Shown: piece after piece, positions 48,825-59,800 of the stretch
Layout of the letters: every line of letters starts with the position of its first letter
Position numbering within the stretch: the first letter of the stretch is position 1
Origin: DASZZZ01 sp036260375
Lineage (GTDB): Bacteria > Actinomycetota > CADDZG01 > WHSQ01
Reading direction: 5' to 3'
DNA: 64,000 bases
Assembly (NCBI GenBank): GCA_036260375.1
Contig: DASZZZ010000087.1
Span: 26,468-90,467, forward strand
Notes under the pieces: model-generated
The model's database searches: none
What the model was told of the DNA's origin: nothing
Seen by the model: only the letters and a program-made list of their open reading frames with translations
Program-made: the position numbers and the translations under genes

Positions 48825-50417
48825 ATGCTCCAGGTCAACGATGTCGTCGTCGAGGTCGGCGGCCGCACGGTCGTCGACGGCGCGACGTTCACGCTCCGGC
48901 CCGGCGACGTCGTCGGTCTCGTCGGACGCAACGGCGCCGGCAAGACGAGCCTCCTCAAGGCGCTCGCCGGCGAGCTCCCCGTCGTGTCGGGTGACGTCGC
49001 GCGGCGCGGCGCGCTCGGCTACCTGCCGCAGGACCCGCGCCCGGATCCCGGGGGCCGGGCGAACGCGCTCGCCCACGTCGTGTCGGGCCGCGGGCTCGAC
49101 GAGGACGCCGCGCGCCTCGAGAAGCTGCGCCTGAAGATCGAGGAGAACCCGTCGTCGCGCAACGTCGCGCGCTTCGCGCGCGCCGAGGAGCTGTATCGCG
49201 TCGCCGGCGGGTACTCGGCCGAGGGCGAGGCGCGCCGCATCGCCGCCGGCCTCGGGCTCGCCTCCGACCGCCTCGACCTCCCGATCACGGCGTTGTCGGG
49301 TGGCGAACGCCGCCGCGTCGAGCTCGCCCGAATCCTGTTCGCGGGCAGCGACACGCTGCTGCTCGACGAGCCGACCAACCACATCGACACCGACGCCAAG
49401 GCGTGGCTGATGAAGTTCCTCGCGTCGTTTCGCGGCGCGTTGCTCGTCGTCAGTCACGACCTCTACCTGCTCGACCAGGCGATCACGCGCGTGTTGCATC
49501 TCGACGAGAGCGAGCTCGTCGAGTACCGCGGGACGTACTCGCAGTACCGGACAGCGCGCCGCCTCGACGAGGAGCGGCGGGCGCGCGTCGCGGCTCGGCG
49601 CGCCAAGGAGATCCGCCGGCTCGGCGCGCTCGCCGACTCGATGCGTCACCAGACGCAGAAGCGCGCCCGGACCGCCAAGGCGATCGACACGCGCGTCGAG
49701 CGCCTGCGCGCCCAGGCCGACGAGGCGCCGGCGCCGCAGCGCGAGCGTCGCGTCACGGTTCGCTTCCCGGAGCCGCCGCGGCCCGGCAAGGTCGTCGTGC
49801 GCGTCGAGGGGCTGACGAAGGGCTACGGCGGCCCACCCGTGTTCGAGGACGTGACGTTCGACGTCGGGCGCGGTGAGCGGCTGTTCGTCATGGGACTCAA
49901 CGGCGCCGGCAAGACGAGCCTGCTGCGGATACTCGTCGGCCACTCCGAGGCCGACGCCGGCGTCGTGGAGACGGGGGCCGGGGTCTCGCTCGGCTACTAC
50001 GCGCAGGAGCACGAGGGCATCCACGGCGGCGTCGACGTCCTCGCGCACCTGCGGGCGCGGTCCGACGCGACCGACCAGGAGCTGCGCGCGCTGCTCGGCA
50101 TGTTCGGGCTGACCGGCGAGCGCGCGTGGCAGGACGCGGGGACGCTGTCGGGCGGCGAGAAGACGAAGCTCGCGCTCGCGCAGCTCGTCGCCGGCCGCCA
50201 CAACGTCCTGCTGCTCGACGAGCCGACGAACAACCTCGACCCGCCGTCGTTGCGCGCCGTCGGCGACGCGCTGTCGGCGTGGCCGGGCGCGATGGTCGTC
50301 GTGAGCCACGACCGCGACTTCGTCGCGGCGCTGCGTCCCGACCGCGTGCTCACGATGCCCGAGGGGACGCTCGACTTCTGGAGCGACGACCTCCTCGACC
50401 TCGTGTCGCTGGCCTAG
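48825..50417 (+). CDS. ABC-F family ATPase
   Basis: A 530-residue soluble protein with two ABC domains and no membrane region, the ABC-F layout. Walker A motifs are VGLVGRNGAGKTSLLKAL and FVMGLNGAGKTSLLRI; signatures are LSGGERRRVELARILF and LSGGEKTKLALAQLV; Walker B regions are LLLDEPTNHID and LLLDEPTNNLD. A charged linker (about 240-310) separates the domains. ABC-F proteins act on the ribosome as translation factors or antibiotic-resistance proteins. There is no resistance-specific extension to decide between them. Confidence 0.92.
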   Translation: MLQVNDVVVEVGGRTVVDGATFTLRPGDVVGLVGRNGAGKTSLLKALAGELPVVSGDVARRGALGYLPQDPRPDPGGRANALAHVVSGRGLDEDAARLEKLRLKIEENPSSRNVARFARAEELYRVAGGYSAEGEARRIAAGLGLASDRLDLPITALSGGERRRVELARILFAGSDTLLLDEPTNHIDTDAKAWLMKFLASFRGALLVVSHDLYLLDQAITRVLHLDESELVEYRGTYSQYRTARRLDEERRARVAARRAKEIRRLGALADSMRHQTQKRARTAKAIDTRVERLRAQADEAPAPQRERRVTVRFPEPPRPGKVVVRVEGLTKGYGGPPVFEDVTFDVGRGERLFVMGLNGAGKTSLLRILVGHSEADAGVVETGAGVSLGYYAQEHEGIHGGVDVLAHLRARSDATDQELRALLGMFGLTGERAWQDAGTLSGGEKTKLALAQLVAGRHNVLLLDEPTNNLDPPSLRAVGDALSAWPGAMVVVSHDRDFVAALRPDRVLTMPEGTLDFWSDDLLDLVSLA

Positions 50418-50495
50418 CCCGGTCGCGGGCGCGGAATTCCGTCGGGTTTCGTCCGGGTTCGTGCCGAAATTGTCTAACTCCAGTAATTACCCTGG

Positions 50496-50524
50496 TTGAA
50501 ACCCCAAGTTAAGCAAGTCATAAT
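50496..50524 (+). promoter_or_regulatory. Sigma70-type promoter of the subtilase gene
   Basis: TTGAAA (50496-50501) and CATAAT (50519-50524) are separated by 17 bp in a locally AT-rich patch, close to the vegetative consensus. It lies about 170 bp before the start, leaving a long GC-rich leader that could be regulatory. Confidence 0.6.
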
Positions 50525-50692
50525 GTGGCCCCCGAGGTGCGGCGGGCCGCCGGGGGATCGCACTCGGCGGCCGCCGCGGGATGGGAGGTGAGGCCCGGGA
50601 CCGAAGCGACGTGTGGCGACGCCCGCCATGCGCGGGTGGAGGTTCGAGGTTCGTGAGTGAGTGCCCTTGTCCACTGTCACGAGGGGGGACAG

Positions 50693-51859
50693 TTGAACTT
50701 CTCCAGGCACCTGATGCAACGACGCATCGTCATCCTGTTCGCGCTCGGCCTTGCGCTCACCGTCATGGCGCCGGTCGCGAGCGCGTCGCAGGGTTCCGCC
50801 GGTAGCTACATCGTCGTCCTCAAGGACTCCGTCGACCGTCCCGGCGCCGTGGCGTCGCAGCACGCGAAGGGGCTCGGGGCCGACGTGAGCTTCGTCTACC
50901 GGCACGCGCTGAACGGCTACGCGGCGAAGCTGCCGGCCGCGGCGGTCAACGCGCTGCAGAACGACCCGCGCGTCGCGTGGGTCGAGCGTGACGGCACCGC
51001 CTACGCCACCGCCACGCAGACCAACCCGCCGTGGGGCCTCGACCGCATCGACCAGCGGTCGCGTCCTCTCAGCGGCACCTTCACGTACACCCGCACCGGA
51101 TCCGGGGTGAAGGCCTACATCATCGACACGGGCATCCGCATGACGCACGCGCAGTTCGGCGGACGCGCGATCAACGGCTACGACGCCATCGACGGCGGCG
51201 CGGCGAGCGACTGCAACGGTCACGGGACGCACGTCGCCGGCACCGTCGGCGGCAGCACCTACGGCGTCGCCAAGGGCGTCACGCTGGTGGCCGTCCGCGT
51301 GCTCGACTGCAACGGCAGCGGCTCGTGGTCGAGCGTCATCGCCGGGGTCGACTGGGTCACCGGGAACCACCTCGCCGGCCAGCCGGCCGTCGCCAACATG
51401 AGCCTCGGCGGCGGCGCGAGCTCGTCGGTCGACACCGCGGTGAACAACTCGATCAACGACGGCGTCAGCTACGCGGTCGCCGCCGGCAACGGCGACATCT
51501 TCGGCAACCAGGCGAACGCGTGCAACTACTCGCCGGCGCGCGTCGCGGCCGCGATGACGATCAGCGCGACCAACAGCAGCGACGCCAAGGCGTCGTGGGC
51601 CAACTACGGCAGCTGCGTCGACTGGTTCGCGCCGGGCGTGAGCATCACGTCGGCGTGGCACACCAGCGACACCGCGACGAACACGATCAGCGGCACGTCG
51701 ATGGCGACGCCGCACACCGCGGGCGTCGCGGCGCAGTACCTGCAGGGCAACTACCAGTCGCCGTCGACGGTCCGCAACTACCTCTACAACCTGACGACCA
51801 AGGGGATCGTCACCAGCTCGAGCACCACGAACAACCACCTGCTCTTCACGAACCTGTAG
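50693..51859 (+). CDS. Secreted subtilisin-family serine protease (S8)
   Basis: TTG at 50693 follows the strong site GAGGGGGGA; GTG 50657 and ATG 50714 are in-frame alternatives. Domains in order: signal peptide (about 9-32), inhibitor I9 propeptide (SYIVVLKDS to VAWVERD, about 38-100), and the S8 catalytic domain with Asp145 (IIDTGIR), His177 ([10 protein letters not shown]) and Ser336 ([12 protein letters not shown]). The layout matches proteinase K-like secreted proteases of about 390 residues. It is monocistronic, with its own promoter and a strong terminator. Confidence 0.93.
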   Translation: MNFSRHLMQRRIVILFALGLALTVMAPVASASQGSAGSYIVVLKDSVDRPGAVASQHAKGLGADVSFVYRHALNGYAAKLPAAAVNALQNDPRVAWVERDGTAYATATQTNPPWGLDRIDQRSRPLSGTFTYTRTGSGVKAYIIDTGIRMTHAQFGGRAINGYDAIDGGAASDCNGHGTHVAGTVGGSTYGVAKGVTLVAVRVLDCNGSGSWSSVIAGVDWVTGNHLAGQPAVANMSLGGGASSSVDTAVNNSINDGVSYAVAAGNGDIFGNQANACNYSPARVAAAMTISATNSSDAKASWANYGSCVDWFAPGVSITSAWHTSDTATNTISGTSMATPHTAGVAAQYLQGNYQSPSTVRNYLYNLTTKGIVTSSSTTNNHLLFTNL

Positions 51860-51898
51860 ACCTCCCGACGCACGTCTACGCGGTCCCGGTGGGGATGC

Positions 51899-51927
51899 GA
51901 GGGGGCCGGCGAGAAGCCGGCCCCCTC
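51899..51927 (+). terminator. Rho-independent-type hairpin after the subtilase
   Basis: A perfect 12-bp stem GAGGGGGCCGGC/GCCGGCCCCCTC with the 5-nt loop GAGAA lies 40 bp after the subtilase stop. No T-run follows, as is common in high-GC actinomycetes. Confidence 0.75.
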
Positions 51928-51969
51928 GGCGCGTCCGGAGCGTCCTGCTGTGTCCCGGGCCCGCTCTCT

Positions 51970-52245
51970 CTAGCCGCCGCCGTCGCGCTCGGCGGCGCGC
52001 TGGTCGTCCTGTTCCTCGTCGTCGTCCATCGCGTCGGGGATCTCGTTGCCCTCGTCGTCGACCGCGGTCCCGGCGACGAACTCCTTGCCGGCGTCCGGGT
52101 CCGAGTAGTCGTCGTCGGTGTACTCACGCCCGCACTTGGGGCACGTGACGCGCACGTCGTCGACCGGCTCGCCGCACTCTGGGCACGTCTTGCCCTCGCG
52201 CCCGTCGGCTCGCCCGCCTTCGGACGCGCGCGCGCCGTCGCTCAT
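51970..52245 (-). CDS. Small acidic zinc-ribbon protein
   Basis: A 91-residue protein with a C4 zinc ribbon: CPECGEPV and, 12 residues later, CPKCGREY. The rest is highly acidic (DDDYSDPD, DAMDDDEEQDD). No catalytic domain. It could bind a nucleic acid or protein partner. It is downstream of the gamma-glutamyltransferase gene on the same strand, 10 bp after it. Confidence 0.7.
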   Translation of the reverse strand: MSDGARASEGGRADGREGKTCPECGEPVDDVRVTCPKCGREYTDDDYSDPDAGKEFVAGTAVDDEGNEIPDAMDDDEEQDDQRAAERDGGG

Positions 52246-52255
52246 GGCGCGCTCG

Positions 52256-54031
52256 TCATGGGGCGGGCTGCACGACGCCGGCGTCGCCGCCGCCGCGCCG
52301 CACGGGCTCCGCGGCCGCCTGGAACACGCCTCCGGGCAGCAGCTCGATCGCGGTCGCCGCCCCGATCTCGGGCGTCGACGAGAACGAGTGCCCCAGCGAC
52401 GTCAGGACCGCGGCCTCGGGCGATGCGACGAACTCCGGCTCCGCCGTCGTCGCGCTCGTGTTGCGCTGCGACGCGCGCGGCGCGGCGAGCGCCCGCGGGA
52501 GCGTCATGCCGAAGTCGATGCGGTTGACGAGCATCTGCAGCACCGTCGTGATGATCGTGGAGCCGCCCGGAGAGCCGAGGGCGAGCACGGGCTCGCCGCC
52601 GTCGAGGACGATCGTCGGGCTCATGCTGCTGCGCGGCCGCTTGCCGCCGTCGGGCGCGTTCGGGTGCGGCGGGACGAAGTTGAAGTCGGTGAGCTCGTTG
52701 TTGAGCAGGAACCCGTAGTCCGGGACGACGATCCCGCTGCCCCCGGTCTGCTCGATCGTGAACGTGTAGCTCACGACGTTGCCGGCGGCGTCGGCGACGG
52801 TGAGGTGGGTCGTCGAGCGGCCCTCGCGGCTCACGCCGACGGCGCCGCGCGGCGCGCCGGTCCCGCCGTCGTACGGCCACGGGTTGCCGGCCGCGACCGG
52901 CTTGGCCGTCGCGGTCGGCCCGATGAGCGCGCGGCGCTCGGCGGCGTAGTCGTCGGACAGCAGCCCGTCGAGCGGGACGTCGACGAAGTCGGGGTCGCCG
53001 AGGTATGCGTTGCGGTCCGCGAACGCAAGCGCCGACGCCTCGAGGTAGAGGTGGAGCGCGTCGGCGCGCGGCATCGCCGAGAGGTCGAAGCCCTCGAGGA
53101 CGTTCAGCGCCTCGCCGACGGTCGACCCGCCGCTCGACGGCGGCCCCATCCCGTAGACGTCGAGGCCCCGGTAGCCGACGTGCGTCGGCGCGCGGAACGG
53201 AGCGCGGTACGACTCGAGGTCGGACGTCTCCATGAGGCCGGGCCGCACGCGGTACGTCGCGGTCGGCCGCAGCGGCGGGTCCTGGACCGCGGCGACGATC
53301 GCGTCGGCGATGCGGCCCTCGTAGAACGCGCGCGTGCCGCGCCGGGCGATGAGCTCGAGCGTCTCGGCGAGGTCGGGGTTGCGGAACACGCTGCCGACGC
53401 GCGGCGCCTTGCTCCCGTCGAGGAACAGCCGGCGCGTCGACGTGAACTGGCTGAAGCGCTCGCGGTTCGCCACGGTCTGGTCGTGGAACGTCTGGTCGAC
53501 GACGAAGCCCTGGCGCGCGACCTCGATCGCCGGCTGCAGCATCTCGGACAGCGAGCGCGTCCCGAAGCGGTCGAGCATGCGCTGCCACCCCAGGACGGTT
53601 CCCGGCACGCCGACTCCGAGTCCGCTGGTGACCGCCTCGGCGAACGGGATCGGCTGGCCCGTCGCCGGGTCGATGAACGTGTCCGGCTCGAACGCGCCCG
53701 GCGCCGCCTCGCGGTGGTCGTTCGTGTGCACGGTGCCGTCGGACGCCCGGTAGACGACCATGAAGCCGCCGCCCCCGATGCCGCACGAGTACGGGTCGGT
53801 GACGCCGAGGACGGCGGCGGCCGCGACCGCGGCGTCGACCGCATTGCCGCCGTCGGCGAGGACGTCGATCGCAGCCTCGGTCGCGCGCACGTCGACGGTC
53901 GCCGCGGCGCCCCCCGTGCCGGTCGCGACCGGTTGGCTCGGCGGCGCCTCGGGCGGCGCGCTCACGGCCGGCACGGCCATGACGCTCACGCCCAGCAGCA
54001 CGGATACGACGGTGACGACGGCCCGTCGCAT
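52256..54031 (-). CDS. ggt: Gamma-glutamyltransferase
   Basis: The ATG at 54031 with a GGGGG site gives 591 residues. A signal peptide (about 1-26) is followed by the large-subunit region (GGNAVDAAVAAAAVLGVTDP, SCGIGGGGFMVVY). The autocleavage and nucleophile threonine lies in STTHLTVADAAGNVVSYTFT (about residue 385). The small subunit carries SMSPTIVLDGG and GSPGGSTIITTVLQ. The enzyme cleaves glutathione and other gamma-glutamyl compounds outside the membrane. Confidence 0.92.
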   Translation of the reverse strand: MRRAVVTVVSVLLGVSVMAVPAVSAPPEAPPSQPVATGTGGAAATVDVRATEAAIDVLADGGNAVDAAVAAAAVLGVTDPYSCGIGGGGFMVVYRASDGTVHTNDHREAAPGAFEPDTFIDPATGQPIPFAEAVTSGLGVGVPGTVLGWQRMLDRFGTRSLSEMLQPAIEVARQGFVVDQTFHDQTVANRERFSQFTSTRRLFLDGSKAPRVGSVFRNPDLAETLELIARRGTRAFYEGRIADAIVAAVQDPPLRPTATYRVRPGLMETSDLESYRAPFRAPTHVGYRGLDVYGMGPPSSGGSTVGEALNVLEGFDLSAMPRADALHLYLEASALAFADRNAYLGDPDFVDVPLDGLLSDDYAAERRALIGPTATAKPVAAGNPWPYDGGTGAPRGAVGVSREGRSTTHLTVADAAGNVVSYTFTIEQTGGSGIVVPDYGFLLNNELTDFNFVPPHPNAPDGGKRPRSSMSPTIVLDGGEPVLALGSPGGSTIITTVLQMLVNRIDFGMTLPRALAAPRASQRNTSATTAEPEFVASPEAAVLTSLGHSFSSTPEIGAATAIELLPGGVFQAAAEPVRRGGGDAGVVQPAP

Positions 54032-54122
54032 GTGACCCCCTTTCACGTTAGCGAGCCTCCCGGGCGCGCGCCGCGGTCGGTCGGGCGGTCAACGTAGCAC
54101 CGGCCCGCCTCGACCGGAAGGC

Positions 54123-55946
54123 TCAGCCGCGTCCGGAACGGTTGCGCGCCACGATGCGCGGCTGGGGCAGATAGCGGGTGAAGAACTCCTCGACCGTGCT
54201 CTCTCCGCCGGGTCCCGAGATCACGCGCTTCACGACGACGTCGAAGCCGCGCGTCCCCTCCTGCACGACGACGGTCTCGCCGCGCCGCAGCGACGGGTCG
54301 TGCTGGACTTGTGTCGGCGGCGGCTCGAAGTTGTACGGCTCGCCCATGATCGCGCGCACGTCGCGCTCGGTGCTGCCGTAGAACGTCACCGTTATCGACG
54401 TGTCCGTGTACGACGTGTCGATCAGAATGCCGGCGTCGGAGTCGTTGCGGAACGCGAGGTCGGGGGCCGGCGTCGACACGGTCGCCTCGCGGCCCATCGG
54501 GTAGCGGTCGATGTAGTACGAGTGCGCCTTGTACTCGAGGAAGTCGTAGCCACCGAAGAAGATCGCGTTGAAGAGCGTGGTGGCGAACTGGCTTATGCCG
54601 CCGCCGATCTCGTCGACGTACTCGCCGTCGCGGATCGCGGGCGCGCCGACGAAGCCGTTGGCGCGCGTGCGCGGCCCGACGTATCCGTTGAGCGAGAACG
54701 TCTCTCCCGGCAGCACGACCGCGCCGTCGACGATGTCGGCGATGCGATGGATGTTGTGGACGCGCGGCTCGCAGCACGCGTGGTAGGTCGTGAAGCTCGA
54801 CACCCGCTCGTCGACGTCGAGCGCGCGCGCCTCCGACGTCGTCAGCTCGGCGGCGACGGTCTCGCCGCGCAGCGTCGCGCTGCGGTCGTCACGGCGGCCG
54901 GCGAGCTCGCGAACCTGCGCCGCGGCCGTCTCCGCCGAGAAGCGGAACCCGGGCCGCGCCGGGACGACCCGCACACGGCCCCCCGCGAGCACGAGGCGCG
55001 CGTCCTGCGGCTCCGTCTCGAGCGCCGCGGCGCGTTCGCCGACGACGTCCTCCAGTCGCCCCGGCGACACCGACAGGACGAGGCGCGCGTCGCCGGCGCG
55101 CTCCACCGTCACGTCGAGCGTCCGGCCGACGTCGCGCGGCGACAGGACGAGCGCCGCGTCCCCGCGCGTGAGGCGGATCGGCGCGGACGTCGCGACGCGG
55201 GCGGCGCGCACGGCGGCGTCGACGTCCGCGGTCGTCGTGTCGGGCTCGACGGGGCGCGTGGGCACCTCGACCGTGCGATCCCCTCCGGCGAGCAGCGCGG
55301 CGCGCACGTCGGGACGCAGCTCGTCGAGCACGACCTCGGCCCCCGGCGCGGGGTCGACGCGCGTGACGGTCGCGCCGCGTATCTCGACGTCGCCCTCGCG
55401 CGGGGCCGCGACGAGGCGCTGCGACGCGCGCGCGAGCCGAGCGCGCAGAACCGCGTCGTCGACGCGCACGACGGGCGCGACGCGCGTCGGACCCGCGAAC
55501 GCGCGCACGTGGTCGGCGAGCGCGGCGATCGGATTCGCGTCGCGCCCCGGCGCGAGGATCGCGTCGACGGTCGCGTCGACGTCGAGCCGGGCGCCGAGCT
55601 CGCCCGCGGGCATCGCCGTCGACGCCTCGCCGGCCCCCTCGGTCGCGCGCCGCACGAGCGTGACGCGGGCGGCGCGCCGGGCGCGTGCGAGCGCAGTCAT
55701 GCGCCGCTCGAGCTCGGCCTCCTCGAGTCCCCCGACGTCCACGCCCGCGACCGTCACGCCCGGGAGCGCGCCGGGCCGGGCGACGCGCAGTGCCGCGAGC
55801 GCGCCGCCGGCGAGCACGACGACGGCGACCAGAACGGTGACGACGAGCCGCGCGGGCCGCGGGACCCCCAACCACCCGCGTCGCCGCCGTCGCGGCCGCG
55901 ACGGACGCGGGCCGGGGCGCGCGGCGGCGGGTCGGGTTTGGCTCAC
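54123..55946 (-). CDS. VanW family protein with peptidoglycan-binding-like repeats
   Basis: The GTG at 55946 gives 607 residues. A basic, proline-rich N-terminus leads to one membrane helix (LVVTVLVAVVVLAGGALAAL, about 33-52). Two PG-binding-4-like repeats follow (GVTVAGVDVGGLEEAELERR and the later RLTRGDAALVLSPRDVGRTL). The VanW domain carries RVHNIHRIADIVDGAVVLPG, GETFSLNGYVGPRTRANGF and GGGISQFATTLFNAIFFGG. VanW proteins occur with some vancomycin-resistance operons, but most, as here, lack van genes. A wall-related role is likely. Confidence 0.88.
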   Translation of the reverse strand: MSQTRPAAARPGPRPSRPRRRRRGWLGVPRPARLVVTVLVAVVVLAGGALAALRVARPGALPGVTVAGVDVGGLEEAELERRMTALARARRAARVTLVRRATEGAGEASTAMPAGELGARLDVDATVDAILAPGRDANPIAALADHVRAFAGPTRVAPVVRVDDAVLRARLARASQRLVAAPREGDVEIRGATVTRVDPAPGAEVVLDELRPDVRAALLAGGDRTVEVPTRPVEPDTTTADVDAAVRAARVATSAPIRLTRGDAALVLSPRDVGRTLDVTVERAGDARLVLSVSPGRLEDVVGERAAALETEPQDARLVLAGGRVRVVPARPGFRFSAETAAAQVRELAGRRDDRSATLRGETVAAELTTSEARALDVDERVSSFTTYHACCEPRVHNIHRIADIVDGAVVLPGETFSLNGYVGPRTRANGFVGAPAIRDGEYVDEIGGGISQFATTLFNAIFFGGYDFLEYKAHSYYIDRYPMGREATVSTPAPDLAFRNDSDAGILIDTSYTDTSITVTFYGSTERDVRAIMGEPYNFEPPPTQVQHDPSLRRGETVVVQEGTRGFDVVVKRVISGPGGESTVEEFFTRYLPQPRIVARNRSGRG

Positions 55947-56024
55947 GGCTCGATACTCGCGGATCGAGCGCGACGCGCGGCGGACGACGCCGGGACGCGC
56001 GCGAGACGGAGTGCCGCGACGCGA

Positions 56025-56051
56025 CGAAGGGGGCCGGGCGGGCCCCCTTCG
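56025..56051 (-). terminator. GC-rich hairpin after the secreted hypothetical gene
   Basis: An 11-bp perfect stem CGAAGGGGGCC/GGCCCCCTTCG with the loop GGGCG lies 24 bp after the stop of the gene at 56075-56611, in its direction of transcription. Confidence 0.65.
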
Positions 56052-56074
56052 CAGTGCTGGTTCGGCGTGCGGAG

Positions 56075-56611
56075 CTACGAGAACAGGTCGAGCAAGCGCG
56101 TCAGCAGCGTGAGCAGCTGGGCGAGGATGTCCGGAAGGTCCACGCCCGGGTCGAGCAGGCCTGCGATCGCGCACAGCAGGTTGCCGAGGAGATTGCCCGG
56201 CCCCTGCTCCGCGGTGATGTCGAGCTCGATCCTGTCGAGGTGGATCACGAGTCCGAGCAGGTCGAGGTCGAGGGGCCCGAGCTCCAGGTGCAGGATCTCG
56301 CACGTCCCGTTCGCGGCGGCGAGCGGTACGCGGATGCGCTTGTCCTCGACGCGGCCGATCAAGTTGCCGTCGGCGTCGCGGACGCGGCCGTCGAGGTTGC
56401 CGACCGCCTTCACGCCCTCGTTGGTCGACACGAACTTGACGATGTCGAGACGGCCGCGGAAGCGCTCGCCGTTGTCGCCCGTGCCCTTGACGAGGACGTC
56501 GCGGAAGCTGGTCGCCGAAGTCTGCGCGGTCGCCGCCTGCGCCGGCGCCAGCAACATCGAGCTCGCCACCGCGACGGCGACGAACGCCGCGCCCAATCGG
56601 AGTCTGCTCAT
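56075..56611 (-). CDS. Secreted hypothetical protein
   Basis: A 178-residue protein with a strong AAGGAGG site and a clear signal peptide (MSRLRLGAAFVAVAVASSML to about residue 27, cleavage near AQA). The mature part has a beta-rich domain (KGTGDNGERFRGRLDIVKFV, VRDADGNLIGRVEDKRIRVP) and a leucine-rich amphipathic C-terminus (LPDILAQLLTLLTRLLDLFS). A recurring type in actinomycetes, but its function is unknown to me. It stands alone with its own terminator. Confidence 0.75.
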   Translation of the reverse strand: MSRLRLGAAFVAVAVASSMLLAPAQAATAQTSATSFRDVLVKGTGDNGERFRGRLDIVKFVSTNEGVKAVGNLDGRVRDADGNLIGRVEDKRIRVPLAAANGTCEILHLELGPLDLDLLGLVIHLDRIELDITAEQGPGNLLGNLLCAIAGLLDPGVDLPDILAQLLTLLTRLLDLFS

Positions 56612-56844
56612 GTGAAGCCCCCTCCTTGTCGTCGATGACGGGCCGGTCGGCCCGCCGCCCCGTGTGCGCGGGCGGCTTACCCGCGGCCACACGCGGGAAA
56701 CGCGCGCGACCGCATTGGGCGAAATGTGAGCGCGCGACGGGTTCGCAATGACGGAAATGCGCGGCTTGCTCGAGTCATCCGCATGCCATTTACATCCAGC
56801 GAGCGCGTACAGTGGACTCCCCGTCACTTCGATCGAAGGAATCC

Positions 56845-59800
56845 ATGTCCCGCCCGTTGCGCACGACGCATCGCTCGCGTCGCCGTCTGGCGCTCGCCGC
56901 GATCTCTCTCGCGCTCGCCACCGCAGTGCTGCCCCCCGCCGGCGCGGGCGCGTCGTCGCCGTTGCCCGGGTTCGACGACGTCGTCGTCTGGAGCGGCCTC
57001 ACGAACCCCACCGCGATCTCGTTCGCTCCCGACGGGCGCGTGTTCGTCGCGGAGAAGAGCGGTTTGGTCAAGGTCTTCAGCGGGCCGGGCGACGCCTCGG
57101 CCGACGTGTTCGCCGACCTCCGCACCAACGTGCACAACTTCTGGGACCGCGGTCTCGTCGGCATGACGCTCGACCCCGCGTTCCCGGCGCGGCCGTACGT
57201 CTACGTCACCTACACGCTCGACGCCGCTATCGGCGCCACGCCCCCGCGCTGGGGGGCCGCCGGCGCGACGTCCGACCCGTGCCCGAGCCCGCCGGGCGCG
57301 ACCGCCGACGGCTGCGTCGTGGGTGCGCGCCTGTCGCGTCTGACCGCGTCCGGCAACGCCATGAGCGCGGAGAGAGTGCTGATCGAGGACTGGTGCCAGC
57401 AGTACCCGAGCCACACGATCGGCGACGTCGGCTTCGGTCCCGACGGCGCGCTCTACGTGAGCGGGGGCGAGGGCGCGTCGTTCCGCTTCGTCGACTACGG
57501 GCAGGACGGCGCGCCGCTCAACCCGTGCGGAGACCCGCCCGCGGGCGTGGGCGGGGTGCAGTCGCCGCCCAGCGCGCAGGGTGGCGCGCTGCGCAGTCAG
57601 GACGTGCGGACGACCGGCGATCCCGTGGGGCTCGGCGGCGCGCTGCTGCGCGTCGACCCGGACACGGGGGCCGCGCTGCCGGACAATCCGATGGCCGGCG
57701 CCGCCGACGCCAACCAGCGCAGGATCGTCGCCTACGGGCTGCGCAACCCGTTCCGCTTCGCGCTGCGGCCGGGTACCGACGACGTCTACGTCGGCGACGT
57801 CGGGTGGGACACGCGCGAGGAGGTCGACCGCGTCCCGTCGCCGGCCGCGCCGGTCGAGAACTTCGGGTGGCCGTGCTTCGAGGGACCGAACCGGCAGGCG
57901 GGCTACGAGGCCGCCGGGCTCGAGGTGTGCCGCAGCCTGTACTCGCCGCCGGGTCAGACGACCATGCCGCTGCTGTCGTACGTCCACGGATCGCCCGTGT
58001 TCCCGGGCGACGTCTGCTCGACCGCCGGCGACTCCTCCGTGACCGCACTGGCGTTCTACGAGGGCGGCTCGTACCCCGACGCGTACGACGGCGCGCTGTT
58101 CTTCGGCGACTACTCGCGCGACTGCATATGGACGATGCGCGCGGGCACGGGCGGCGTGCCCGACCCCGCCACGGTGGCCCCGTTCCTGCCGGGCGCGTCG
58201 AGCCCGGTCGACATCGAGGTCGGCCCCGGAGGCGACCTCTTCTACGTCGACTTCGACGGCTCGGTCCACCGCGTGCGCTACGCGAGCGGCAACGCCGCCC
58301 CCGTCGCGCGCGCCACCGCGACGCCCGCGGACGGCCCCGCGCCGCTGAGCGTCGAATTCGACGCCACCGGCTCGACCGATCCCGACGGCGACCCGCTCGC
58401 GTACGCGTGGGACCTCGACGGCGACGGCGCCTACGACGACTCGACGGCGCCGGCGCCGCGCGCGACGTACCGCGCCGCGGGGACCTACGTCGTCGGGCTC
58501 GCGGTGACCGACGGGCGCGGCGGGCGCGACGTCGACGAGGTCACGGTGACGGCGGGGGACTCGGCCCCCGTCGCGACGATCCGGTCGCCCGCGGCCGACC
58601 GGACGTGGGCCGTCGGCGACGTCGTGTCGTTCGCGGGCGCAGCGACCGACGCGCAGGACGGCGCGCTCAGCGCGGGCGCGCTGTCGTGGTCGCTCGTGCT
58701 CCACCACTGCGCGACCAACGACTCGTGCCACGAGCACCCGCTCCAGGACTACCCCGGCGTCGCGTCGGGATCGTTCACCGCTCCCGACCACGACTACCCG
58801 TCGCGCCTCGAGCTCCGTCTCACCGCGACCGACTCCGGCGGCCTCACCGACACCGACTCGGTGATGATCGACCCGCGCCCGGTCGCGATCGATCTGCGCA
58901 CTCAGCCCACGGGGCTGCGCGTCGCGTTCGGCTCGGAGAGCGTCGTGACGCCGGCGACGCGCACGGTGATCGAGGGCTCGACGAGCTCGCTCGGCGCGCC
59001 GCTGCTCCAGCAGCTCGACGGCGCCACGTACCGCTTCGTGTCGTGGTCCGACGGCGGCGACGCGAGCCACAACGTCGTCACCGACGCGCCCACGACGTTC
59101 ACCGCCGTCTACGAGCGCGTCCACCGGCTCGACGTCGCGACGGTGGGTGTGGGGCGCGTGACGAGCGCGCCCGCGGGCGTCGACTGCGGCACCGACTGCT
59201 CCGAGCTCTTCACCGCGGGCGCGGCGGTCACCTTGACCGCGACGCCGTCGTGGGACTCGGAGCTGTTGTCGTGGACCGGCGCGTGCTCGGGTGCGGCGCC
59301 CACGTGCACCGTGCGCATGGACGAGGCGCGCACGGCCGGCGCGCAGTTCGAGCGCTGCGACGTCCTCGGCACCGCGGGCGACGACGTCCTCGCCGGCACC
59401 GACGGGGACGACGTGATGTGCGGACGCGGCGGCAACGACGTCCTGTCCGGGCGCGGCGGCAACGACGTCCTCGTCGGGCGCGGCGGCAACGACGTGCTGC
59501 GCGGGGGGCCGGGCAACGACGTGCTGCGTGGCGACGCCGGCATCGACGCCGCCGACTACTCGGAGAGCGCCGTCCCCGTCGCGGTCGACCTCGCGGCGAC
59601 GTCCGCGGCCGGCGAGGGGGCCGACGAGCTCGCCGGGATCGAGGACGTCACCGGCTCCGCGTTCGCCGACACGCTGTCGGGCAATGCGGGCGCCAACACG
59701 CTGCGCGGCGGGAGCGGCAACGACGTCGTGACGCCGGGCCGCGGCGCCGACGTCGTCTCCGGCGGCTCCGGCTTCGACCGTGTCTCGTACAAGCCCGCGC